From UBA10646 sp046296295 (lineage in GTDB: Bacteria; Bacteroidota; Bacteroidia; Chitinophagales; Chitinophagaceae): 64,000 nucleotides of DNA. Location of the stretch: positions 62,001-126,000 of the forward strand of contig JBKBLG010000007.1 in the NCBI GenBank assembly GCA_046296295.1, read 5' to 3'. Shown here in pieces: positions 24,928-32,969 of the stretch (positions within the stretch are counted from its first letter, which is position 1; every line of letters begins with the position of its first letter). The translations under genes were made by a program, and so were the position numbers. A model generated the notes under the pieces. The model saw only the letters and a list, made by a program, of their open reading frames with translations, did no database searches and had not been told where the DNA came from.

Positions 24928-27822
24928 ATGAGGTTTAAACTACTAGCCATATTGTTATGTTTAATGGCCACTTTATGTGCTGATAATAGCTATGCACAGC
25001 TTGTTAAAACTAAACGAACCAATGCCGACGAATTGTTGGAAATGGCGCAGCTACATTACAATAATCGTAATTATTATAAGGCGATACAAGTATGTAAGCA
25101 GGGCTTGCAAAGACGACCTGATTATGTAGACTTACACTTCTTATTAGGTAGGGCATACGTACAGGTTAATCAGTTTGATAGTGCCCGTTTAGAATTTCAA
25201 TATGTGTTGCATGAAGTGCCACGCTATCGTGAAGCATACTTAGCAGCCATGAATATGGAACTCAAAATTGGCCGCAATCAAGAGGCACTCTGTTATGCTG
25301 ATGATGGCTTATACTTTTTTCCGAACGATCGAGAGTTTATGCTAAAAAAACTCGCCATCCTAGAAACCTTAAAATATTACAGATATAGCGATAACTATGC
25401 TCAACGTTTAGTAAATAAATATCCGGAAGATACTATACTCTTACAATACTATACTTCCTATAAAACTGAGCATGCTGCCATGTATATGAAACAAGGTAAC
25501 ATGGCTAGGGCTAGATATGAGTATGAAAAAATATTAGAACTATCGCCTGGTAATAAAGAAGCATTAGAAGCCATCACCAATATTGAAATACGTAGCGGTA
25601 ACTACGAAAATTCATTGGCATTTGTAAATAGAGCATTGATTTCAAATCCAAACGATTATGAAATGCTCTTACGTAAAGTTGGATTGTTAGAAGAACTCAA
25701 GCGTTATCCTGAAGCCATTGAACTCTCACAAAAAATGATGAGCTTATTCCCCGGCGATGCTAAGATAAGAACCATCAATTCCGAGTTACGTATGGCTGCT
25801 GGTAGGTACTATATGGGTACCGACCCTTACATACAGTTTCAGTCTGTATTAGAGCGAAACCCCTCTAATAGAGATGCCTTGAATTATGTGATATCACTTA
25901 GCTTTCAAAGAGGTTTGTACGATGAGAGTTTGAATTGGACTAACAGAGCCTTACGCTACTATCCGAATGATAGAGATTTGATTAATCGTAAGATTGATAA
26001 CTTAACCAAATTAGAACGCTACGGTGCTGCCGCTGACTTAGCAGAACGCCGTTGGAAACAATCGCCAACCGCCGATAACCAAGAAACATTTTTAGAATTA
26101 AAAACCCTTGCTGGTCGTCAGTATTTACAGTCAATGGATATGGATAGTGCTTTGCTTACCTTTCAAAAGGTACTCGAAGTTAATCCAAGCTATCCAATGG
26201 CTATGAACTACAGCATTAACATATTAGCCGGCCAGAAAAAATATGATGAGGCAATAGCTTTGGTAGATAGGTCGCTTACTTATTATCCAGACGATCCGTT
26301 TTTATTGTTCAAAAAGTCTGCTATACTTTCTGAGTATGAAAAGTATGAAGAAGCAAGTATGATAATGTACGATTTAATGGTACGTTATCCGGATAATGAA
26401 CGCTACCTGAATACTTTCATTGAACAGAAGATGGATTATGGTAGATTGATGATGAAAGCAGAAGAATTCGATAATGCAAGAGAACAATTCAAAGCTGTAG
26501 TAGAATTACGTCCGAGTAATTTAGATGCTATTAATTACCTAGCTAACATTGAAATAGCAACTAAGCATTACGATAGTGCTTTGAATGTTGTAGAACAAGG
26601 CTTGCTTATGTACCCTAACAACAAAGATTTGTTAGTGAAAAAGAGTGCCATTCTCGAAAATATGAGAGATTTTCAGAATGCTTATCAAATTACTGCCGAT
26701 TTGGTACGTCGTTATCCTTATAATGTTAAGTTGCGTCAGGCTTACATTGATCAGTTACTTGCAAGTGGTAGAAAATACAACAACGAAGGTCGTGCCGATA
26801 GTGCTATTAGGGAGTTCAAAAAAGTACTTGATATTGCACCGAAAGACACCAATGCATTAGCATATTTATCGAATACCTACATTCAGACAGAACAATTAGA
26901 TAGTGCATTAGCTTATACCAATAAGGCTCTTGGCTATTTTCCTGAGAACGATTTCTTTACCTTAAAACGTGCTGTTATCTTCGAAAAGCGTAATCAATTT
27001 GATACTGCTTTTAAAGCAGCCGATAGTGTATTAAAGCGTAACCCACTTAATATCAATTATATCGATTATGCCAATTATTTATTGAGTAGAACTTTCAGAA
27101 ATCAACTAGGCTTTCAATTTTTATACAGTACCATAGAAGATGATAACTTACAGCGTACAAGAGCGAATATTGCAACCATACAATACCTACGTTTCTTAAA
27201 AAACAACAAAGGTACCATTGGTGGTCGCTTAAATTATGCAGGCCGTGCAATAGGTACTGGCATTCAGGTTGAACTTGAAACCTATTATAATCACAACAAA
27301 AAGTATACAAGTTATGCAAATGTTGGTTTAGCAAACGAATTGGTATTTCCGCAATTGAAATTAGCTTACTCTATTTATAGAAATTTTCCTAAACGTTGGG
27401 AGGGTGAGTTAGGTATTCGTTATCTAAACTTTCCGAATTTCAATACAACTTCCGTATCAATTCTTGCTGGTGTTGCTCGTACTTATGGCGATTTTTGGGC
27501 TAACATTAAAGGTTATACCATTGCCGCACAAGGCCAAAATTACTTCGCAGCACAATTTACCGCAAGGCAATACTTAAACGATAAAAGCGATTTCTTGAGT
27601 GCAACATTCGGTTATGGTAATAGTCCCGATGAGTTTAGCCGTAACCAATTATTGCCAACTAACTTAGGTAACCCCACCTATAACATTGGTGTAGGATATC
27701 AAAAAGTATTTGCATATCGCAACACACTGAGTATTAACGGTAACTGGTTTAATCAGAAAAAAGGAACCGGTACGTTCAGAAATCAGTACGATATATTCGT
27801 ACAGTTTTTACGTAAGTTCTAA
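24928..27822 (+). CDS. TPR protein with YaiO-type outer-membrane barrel
   Basis: About 964 residues. Signal peptide (MRFKLLAILLCLMA...YAQ), then roughly 18 TPR units spanning residues 30-700, each with a pattern like YPNDxxLLxKK, and a C-terminal YaiO-family beta-barrel of about 240 residues ending in aromatic FVQFLRKF. The design matches AlgK/BcsC/PgaA-like export ports: a periplasmic TPR scaffold plus an outer-membrane pore. After three GT2 synthases it is the probable secretin of their polysaccharide. ATG 24928 is preferred; the ATG at 24901 is part of a repeat copy and would place PGKAFL before the signal peptide. Confidence 0.85.
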   Translation: MRFKLLAILLCLMATLCADNSYAQLVKTKRTNADELLEMAQLHYNNRNYYKAIQVCKQGLQRRPDYVDLHFLLGRAYVQVNQFDSARLEFQYVLHEVPRYREAYLAAMNMELKIGRNQEALCYADDGLYFFPNDREFMLKKLAILETLKYYRYSDNYAQRLVNKYPEDTILLQYYTSYKTEHAAMYMKQGNMARARYEYEKILELSPGNKEALEAITNIEIRSGNYENSLAFVNRALISNPNDYEMLLRKVGLLEELKRYPEAIELSQKMMSLFPGDAKIRTINSELRMAAGRYYMGTDPYIQFQSVLERNPSNRDALNYVISLSFQRGLYDESLNWTNRALRYYPNDRDLINRKIDNLTKLERYGAAADLAERRWKQSPTADNQETFLELKTLAGRQYLQSMDMDSALLTFQKVLEVNPSYPMAMNYSINILAGQKKYDEAIALVDRSLTYYPDDPFLLFKKSAILSEYEKYEEASMIMYDLMVRYPDNERYLNTFIEQKMDYGRLMMKAEEFDNAREQFKAVVELRPSNLDAINYLANIEIATKHYDSALNVVEQGLLMYPNNKDLLVKKSAILENMRDFQNAYQITADLVRRYPYNVKLRQAYIDQLLASGRKYNNEGRADSAIREFKKVLDIAPKDTNALAYLSNTYIQTEQLDSALAYTNKALGYFPENDFFTLKRAVIFEKRNQFDTAFKAADSVLKRNPLNINYIDYANYLLSRTFRNQLGFQFLYSTIEDDNLQRTRANIATIQYLRFLKNNKGTIGGRLNYAGRAIGTGIQVELETYYNHNKKYTSYANVGLANELVFPQLKLAYSIYRNFPKRWEGELGIRYLNFPNFNTTSVSILAGVARTYGDFWANIKGYTIAAQGQNYFAAQFTARQYLNDKSDFLSATFGYGNSPDEFSRNQLLPTNLGNPTYNIGVGYQKVFAYRNTLSINGNWFNQKKGTGTFRNQYDIFVQFLRKF
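27555..27567 (-). repeat. CCTTRCGGYAAA repeat copy 23
   Basis: TTGC variant, antisense, encodes FTARQ in a barrel strand or turn of the YaiO domain. Confidence 0.88.
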
Positions 27823-27851
27823 CGTTATTATACATATTTACAACTTATCTT

Positions 27852-27889
27852 AGGCTTATGAAACAATATGTATTCATAAGCCTTTTTTT
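27852..27889 (+). terminator. hairpin plus T-run overlapping the next start codon
   Basis: An 11-bp perfect stem (AGGCTTATGAA/TTCATAAGCCT), a 10-base loop, then a run of seven T. The ATG of the DUF4838 gene (27858) is inside the 5' arm, so this element both ends the TPR-YaiO transcript and can hide the downstream start. Confidence 0.75.
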
Positions 27890-30113
27890 ATATCTGTTTT
27901 TGTTGGTGGCAGGCTGTAAAGCTAAAGGACAAATATTGCTAGTAAGTGAAGGAAAAGCTCAAATGAATATTATAATTCCCGGAAAGCCAACAGCAAATGA
28001 ACAGAAGGCAGCAACAATATTGCAACACTATATTAAACTAATTACAGGCGTTCAACCATTGATTGAAAAAGAAACTGGTTTTAGAGGAGAGGCAGGCATT
28101 TATGTGGGTGAAACCTACAGAGGCACAAAGTATTACAGTAAAAAATTACCTCCAGAAGCTTTGTTAATTGCTACTGATAACAATAATATGTATCTGAAAG
28201 GCGGCAGCGGTAAAGGTATTATTTATGCGGTGTACACATTGCTTGATACTTATTTTGGTTGTAAGAAATGGGCTAACGAAAGGCCTTACATTGCTGTAAA
28301 CCCATCGTTAAGTATACCTAAAGGTATTGAAGACATGCAAGCGCCAGCTATGCAGTTTAGGCAAGTGTACTTTCCGGCAACTATAGAAGATGAATTTTTA
28401 GATTGGCATAAACTACATCGGATAGATGATTTATGGGGTTTATGGGGGCATAAAATGAATAAGATATTACCGCCCGAAAAATACTTTGCAACACATCCGG
28501 AATATTTTGCATTGGTTAATGGTAAGCGTAATCCTGCACAACCCGATTTTTCAAACAAAGAAGTGCTCAAAATTACCATTGATTATTTGCGTAAGGCATT
28601 CGAACAAAACCCCGATGCAATCTACTGGAGTATTAGTATTAACGACGATATCCGTTATACACAAACACCTGAAGCACAAGCTATTGATAACATCGAGGGT
28701 GGGCCAACCGGCACACTACTACGCTTTGTGAATGAAGTTGCAAAAGCATTTCCTGATAAACAATTCACCACCTTAGCTTATTTGTATGCTAGCAAGCCAC
28801 CGCGTGTAACCAGCCCCGCCAACAACGTAATACCCATATTAAGCAGTATAGATGCGTACAGAACCAAACCTTTAGCTATAGAGCCATCGGCCGCTGCTTT
28901 CAGATCGCATCTTGAAGGTTGGGCAGCTATTAGCAAGCGGGTTTTTGTATGGGATTATTACACGCAGTTTACCAATTATCTGGCTCCGTTTCCTGATCTA
29001 CACACGCTGCAACCCAACATACAATACTTGCAGCAACATAAAGTAGCAGGTGTATTTGCACAAGGCAGCAATGATACTTATGCCGATGCTGCACCATTAA
29101 AAACCTATCTCTTAGCGAAGTTACTCTGGAACCCTAACATAGATTTCGAGAAAGAAAAAAATAGTTTTATCGAAGGCTATTATGGTAATGCTGCCCTTGC
29201 GGTAAAAAAGTATTTCAATACACTACAAAACTACTTTGAAAAATTTGGGAAGCAATTAGATATTTATGGCAATCCGGTGAAAGATATCAAAGGGTTTCTA
29301 CGACCAGAACACATTGATGTATTAAGTAATTATTTAGACGACGCCGAGGCATCGGCAGAAGCCGATAAAAAAATAGCACAACATGTTCAACAGCTACGTT
29401 TATCTTTAGAGTACACAGTACTGCAACAAAGCAAATTTTTTGGTTTAGATAAATATGGCTACTTACAATGGAATGCCGATAAAGAACAGTATGAAGTAAA
29501 ACCTAATTGGCTGCAACGCGTACAAAAATTTGTAGCCAACTGCAAAGCATTCAATGTGAAACTGCTAAGTGAAGATGGTATCACACCCGAACAGTACGAA
29601 GCAGCATGGATAGCGTTATTAAACAAACCTTATGTTACCAGCAAAGCTATTAATGCCGATATTCAGCTTGCAACACCTTTCGAAGAAGATAATGTTAATA
29701 AAGGCAAGCGAACTTTAATAGATGGTGTAGAAGGCGATACTGATTTCAGTTATAATTGGTTACTCTTTTACCGTAAGGCAATTGAGGCTACATTACAATT
29801 CAAAGAAAATACTTATATAAAAACGGTTGATATTCCTATGTTGCACTATCCAAGGCATAGTATTTTTTGCGCTGCTAGTATAATGCTTTATGGTTCTAAA
29901 AATGGTAAGCAATTTGAACTTATACAAACACAAGTACCTAATTTTAATATTAGTTCAGAAACTAAAACAGGCAGTATTTATCGCTTTAGCTTTAAGCTCA
30001 ACGATAGTTATAAAGCACTAAAAATTGTTGCTACTCCATTAGAAAAAAATCCTGATTGGTTACCTTACGGTAAATTAATAACGCTGGCAGCTAGCGAAAT
30101 TGCAGTATACTAA
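27858..30113 (+). CDS. DUF4838 lipoprotein, glycoside hydrolase-like
   Basis: A 751-residue lipoprotein (leader ending FLLVAGCK). Residues 30-140 resemble the N-terminal alpha/beta domain that precedes family-20 and similar glycosidases (GGSGKGIIYAVYTLLD...FGCKKW), followed by DUF4838 (HPEYFALVNGKRNP; SISINDD; TLAYLYA; VWDYY). The last 140 residues look like a discoidin-like carbohydrate-binding sandwich. It is likely to act on a polysaccharide at the cell surface or in the periplasm, possibly the product of the GT2 locus just upstream. No catalytic residues are proven. Confidence 0.78.
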   Translation: MKQYVFISLFLYLFLLVAGCKAKGQILLVSEGKAQMNIIIPGKPTANEQKAATILQHYIKLITGVQPLIEKETGFRGEAGIYVGETYRGTKYYSKKLPPEALLIATDNNNMYLKGGSGKGIIYAVYTLLDTYFGCKKWANERPYIAVNPSLSIPKGIEDMQAPAMQFRQVYFPATIEDEFLDWHKLHRIDDLWGLWGHKMNKILPPEKYFATHPEYFALVNGKRNPAQPDFSNKEVLKITIDYLRKAFEQNPDAIYWSISINDDIRYTQTPEAQAIDNIEGGPTGTLLRFVNEVAKAFPDKQFTTLAYLYASKPPRVTSPANNVIPILSSIDAYRTKPLAIEPSAAAFRSHLEGWAAISKRVFVWDYYTQFTNYLAPFPDLHTLQPNIQYLQQHKVAGVFAQGSNDTYADAAPLKTYLLAKLLWNPNIDFEKEKNSFIEGYYGNAALAVKKYFNTLQNYFEKFGKQLDIYGNPVKDIKGFLRPEHIDVLSNYLDDAEASAEADKKIAQHVQQLRLSLEYTVLQQSKFFGLDKYGYLQWNADKEQYEVKPNWLQRVQKFVANCKAFNVKLLSEDGITPEQYEAAWIALLNKPYVTSKAINADIQLATPFEEDNVNKGKRTLIDGVEGDTDFSYNWLLFYRKAIEATLQFKENTYIKTVDIPMLHYPRHSIFCAASIMLYGSKNGKQFELIQTQVPNFNISSETKTGSIYRFSFKLNDSYKALKIVATPLEKNPDWLPYGKLITLAASEIAVY
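29195..29207 (+). repeat. CCTTRCGGYAAA repeat copy 24
   Basis: TTGC variant encoding LAVKK in DUF4838. Confidence 0.88.
29767..29778 (-). repeat. CCTTRCGGYAAA repeat copy 25
   Basis: Canonical copy, antisense, encodes FYRKA. Confidence 0.87.
30063..30075 (+). repeat. CCTTRCGGYAAA repeat copy 26
   Basis: Canonical copy read in the rare frame PYGK, near the C-terminus of the DUF4838 protein. Confidence 0.88.
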
Positions 30114-30166
30114 TTTCAAAAAAGAGACTAAATTGTAGCCCACTACGTTAATATAGCAGAACGTGT

Positions 30167-32008
30167 TTGCCATTGAAACAAAAGAAGATCATAGTATTAC
30201 CGAAACACCTAAGGGCGTGGGGTCAATGTATGCTAGTATGGTTAGCATTGGTATGTTATAATAATACATTGTTAGCACAAGATAGCATTATACAAAAGCA
30301 AACATGTTGGCAACGTTGGAAGCAAAGTGCTATCAAAAGTATTTATACCAACAACCCTGTTGAAAAAGTAGTGGCAGCAGTGGCTAGCGAGCATCCGGCA
30401 CAAAAACACACAGGTAAGTTTATCAGGCACATATTTTTTTCGCAAGTACCTTATGGTGGTAGCATTTTCGATACAATTAAGCGAAGTAATGCCTTACAAC
30501 GTATGATTGATGAAATACATATTAACACTAGAAAAGATGCGTTGCGTAGTTTTTTATTCTTAAAAAAAGGAGATGTGCTTGATGTATATGCACTACAAGA
30601 TAATGAACGCTTACTGCGAGATTTACCATTTATTCAAGATGCAAAAATTGAAACATTTACCACTATATATCCCGATTCAGTTGATTTAATCATTACAACA
30701 AAAGATGTTTTTAGCATCGGTGGCGATGTAAGACGTATTAGTAAAAATTTTGCTGCCGCAAACTTGTATGATCAAAATTTTTTAGGCCGTGCACAACGCT
30801 TACAATTTGGTTTTTTATACGACGAAAAGAGAACACCGACCTTAGCCGGTGAAATGAGTTATACTAAGTATAATATTGCTAACACTTTTATTGCATTACA
30901 ACTAAGGCATGCTGCAACAGCCAATAGTACATTACTCGGTGGTTTGTACGATAGGGTAACTGAAATTAATGCAAATAGAGGGCTGTACACCACTAAAGCC
31001 ACTTGGGCAGGCGGCTTTCGGCTAGCCCAACATACTTCTGTTGGTAATGGGAGGGCAGCCGATACTTTAAGTTATAAATATACCACTGGCGATGTATGGT
31101 ACGGGGTTAACTTAGGAGCTAGAAAAAAGCAATATAACGATAGCAGTTATCGTAATAGTAAGTTCATTGCCTTACGTTATTTTGAACGTAGGTTTGTGTA
31201 CTTGCCCAATGTTCAGAACAACAAGTTTCCACAAACATTCTATAACCAACAGCAGTTATTAGCAGAGTTTAGTTTATTTAACATCAATTTTAGGCGTAGT
31301 AACTTTATTTATGGCTTCGGCAGAACAGAAGATATTCCCTACGGACTAAATCATCGGTTTACTGTTGGGGTTAATAATTATCAGCACGTGAAGCGGTTTT
31401 ATATTGGTGTAGATGTTCAGAAAATTATGCTCATGCAGAGCGGTGCTTTTACCAGTATTCGACTTGCGGCAGGTGCAAATAAAAGCGAGCAACAATGGGA
31501 AGACAATACTTTTTTTACCGATGTTAGTTATACGAGTAAGTTAATTACACGCCACAACTGTTATATGAGAAATATTATTTCTGCTAATATTGCTTTCATT
31601 AGTAATAGAACACAATTGTTGCCTTTAAACATTAACAACCCATACGGTATACAAGATTTGAGGAGTGATACCATTCTTGGTAATAAGCGTATTAAACTTG
31701 AAGCACAAAACTTACTCTTTACAAAATGGAATCTATTTGGCTTCAACATAGGCTTTGTGAACTTTATTGAGTGGTCATTAATAGCCGAGGAATCAAAACA
31801 AGTTTTTGGTGGCGATGGCTTCGGTGCTTTGGGTACTGGTTTGAGAGTTAGAAATGAAGCCCTAGTATTTGGCACGATAGAAGCAAAGTTGAGATGGTTT
31901 CCAAGAGTGGTAACAGGTAATGCTTTTTCATTCACACTCACTTCCAACTTACAAGTACGTTATAGTGGTGCCTTTGTAAGAGCACCTCAAACTGCGTATT
32001 TGCAGTAA
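30167..32008 (+). CDS. POTRA/beta-barrel outer-membrane protein, BamA/TamA-like
   Basis: About 613 residues. Signal sequence with a basic start (KQKK...) and cleavage near LLAQDS, a POTRA-like module (about residues 115-180: FLFLKKGDVLDVYALQDNER, then helix and DSVDLIITTKDVFSI) and a long strand-rich barrel of about 400 residues. It resembles the BamA/TamA superfamily, which inserts or exports outer-membrane proteins or lipids. No ATG precedes the basic segment, so TTG 30167 or 30173 is the probable start; ATG 30230 would lose the basic N-region. Confidence 0.72.
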   Translation: MPLKQKKIIVLPKHLRAWGQCMLVWLALVCYNNTLLAQDSIIQKQTCWQRWKQSAIKSIYTNNPVEKVVAAVASEHPAQKHTGKFIRHIFFSQVPYGGSIFDTIKRSNALQRMIDEIHINTRKDALRSFLFLKKGDVLDVYALQDNERLLRDLPFIQDAKIETFTTIYPDSVDLIITTKDVFSIGGDVRRISKNFAAANLYDQNFLGRAQRLQFGFLYDEKRTPTLAGEMSYTKYNIANTFIALQLRHAATANSTLLGGLYDRVTEINANRGLYTTKATWAGGFRLAQHTSVGNGRAADTLSYKYTTGDVWYGVNLGARKKQYNDSSYRNSKFIALRYFERRFVYLPNVQNNKFPQTFYNQQQLLAEFSLFNINFRRSNFIYGFGRTEDIPYGLNHRFTVGVNNYQHVKRFYIGVDVQKIMLMQSGAFTSIRLAAGANKSEQQWEDNTFFTDVSYTSKLITRHNCYMRNIISANIAFISNRTQLLPLNINNPYGIQDLRSDTILGNKRIKLEAQNLLFTKWNLFGFNIGFVNFIEWSLIAEESKQVFGGDGFGALGTGLRVRNEALVFGTIEAKLRWFPRVVTGNAFSFTLTSNLQVRYSGAFVRAPQTAYLQ

Positions 32009-32016
32009 TGAAAGAT

Positions 32017-32889
32017 TTATTTTTTGAACTTTCCCTTTACCTTTTTAAGTATGCTCATAACTCCATCTATAATCGTGTAAAACAAAACACGATTACAAAA
32101 TGCATTCCACTGCCCATGTTGATAGGCATACCTTAAAAAACGACGCTTACATTGATAGTGAATTTCAAAAACATTTTTAGATTGCCTGCGATTGCCGGTA
32201 ATAGATGCTGTATGGGTTCGGTATAAAAGTAATGGCTCATTTATTTTTTCAATACGTTTATTAAGAGAAAGCATCCATAACCATAAATCATAATCTTCTG
32301 CAAGTGATAGATTTTTTTCTTTTGCATTATGTGCTAAATAATCGCTACCATAGAACGTAGTTAGATCTCGGTAATACACATCTTGTATATGTTTTTTATT
32401 AAACATTACTGAAGGGTGTGCAATGCAATTATCTTTAGGAAGATATTGCCTGATTGCTTCAGCAGTAGTATACTTCAAATCTTGTGGCCAAACCATATCA
32501 ATAAAATGCCCCGAAGCATCAATATATTTAATGGTACTTGCTACCATTGCTGTGGTGGGGTTTGCTAACAGCCAAGCTACTTGTTTTTCTAAACGCGTAG
32601 GCTCACAAATATCATCACTGTCGAGCCTTGCAATAAAATCGCCGTTTGCTAATTGTAGCCCTTTATTAAGAGTATAAATTAATCCATGATTTTTATCATT
32701 AGCTATGTAGCGAATACGTTGGTCGGTAAAGCTTTTGATAATCTTGGCAGATGCATCTGTACTACCATCGTCTAATACCAATAATTCAAAGTGTTGATAG
32801 GTTTGTTTTAATACACTCTCTATCGAAGCAGCAATAAAGGCTGCCGAATTGTACACAGGTAGTATAATGGTAACAAGTACTTGCTGCAT
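32017..32889 (-). CDS. GT2 family glycosyltransferase
   Basis: A 290-residue soluble or peripheral GT-A enzyme: TIILPVYNSAAF at the N-terminus, LDDGSTD for nucleotide-sugar binding, ARLDSDD as the DxD metal site and SLAEDYDLW as the catalytic acid region. It lacks the QxxRW motif and the TM array of the 20-25 kb synthases, so it probably adds single sugars to glycans or glycolipids. ATG 32889 is used; the ORF extends four codons upstream. Confidence 0.87.
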   Translation of the reverse strand: MQQVLVTIILPVYNSAAFIAASIESVLKQTYQHFELLVLDDGSTDASAKIIKSFTDQRIRYIANDKNHGLIYTLNKGLQLANGDFIARLDSDDICEPTRLEKQVAWLLANPTTAMVASTIKYIDASGHFIDMVWPQDLKYTTAEAIRQYLPKDNCIAHPSVMFNKKHIQDVYYRDLTTFYGSDYLAHNAKEKNLSLAEDYDLWLWMLSLNKRIEKINEPLLLYRTHTASITGNRRQSKNVFEIHYQCKRRFLRYAYQHGQWNAFCNRVLFYTIIDGVMSILKKVKGKFKK

Positions 32890-32906
32890 GATACAATACA
32901 AATTAA

Positions 32907-32919
32907 CCTTACGGTAAAA
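32907..32919 (+). repeat. CCTTRCGGYAAA repeat copy 27
   Basis: Canonical copy; on the minus strand it directly follows the hairpin at 32917-32946. Confidence 0.9.
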
Positions 32920-32946
32920 GCGCTATGCTTATATGCATAGCGCTTT
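32917..32946 (-). terminator. 12-bp hairpin terminator
   Basis: Stem AAAGCGCTATGC / GCATAGCGCTTT with a 6-base loop. On the minus strand it lies 24 bases after the YfhO-like stop and its T-run is shared with repeat copy 27. Confidence 0.78.
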
Positions 32947-32969
32947 CTATTTGTGACCTTGTTATGGAG

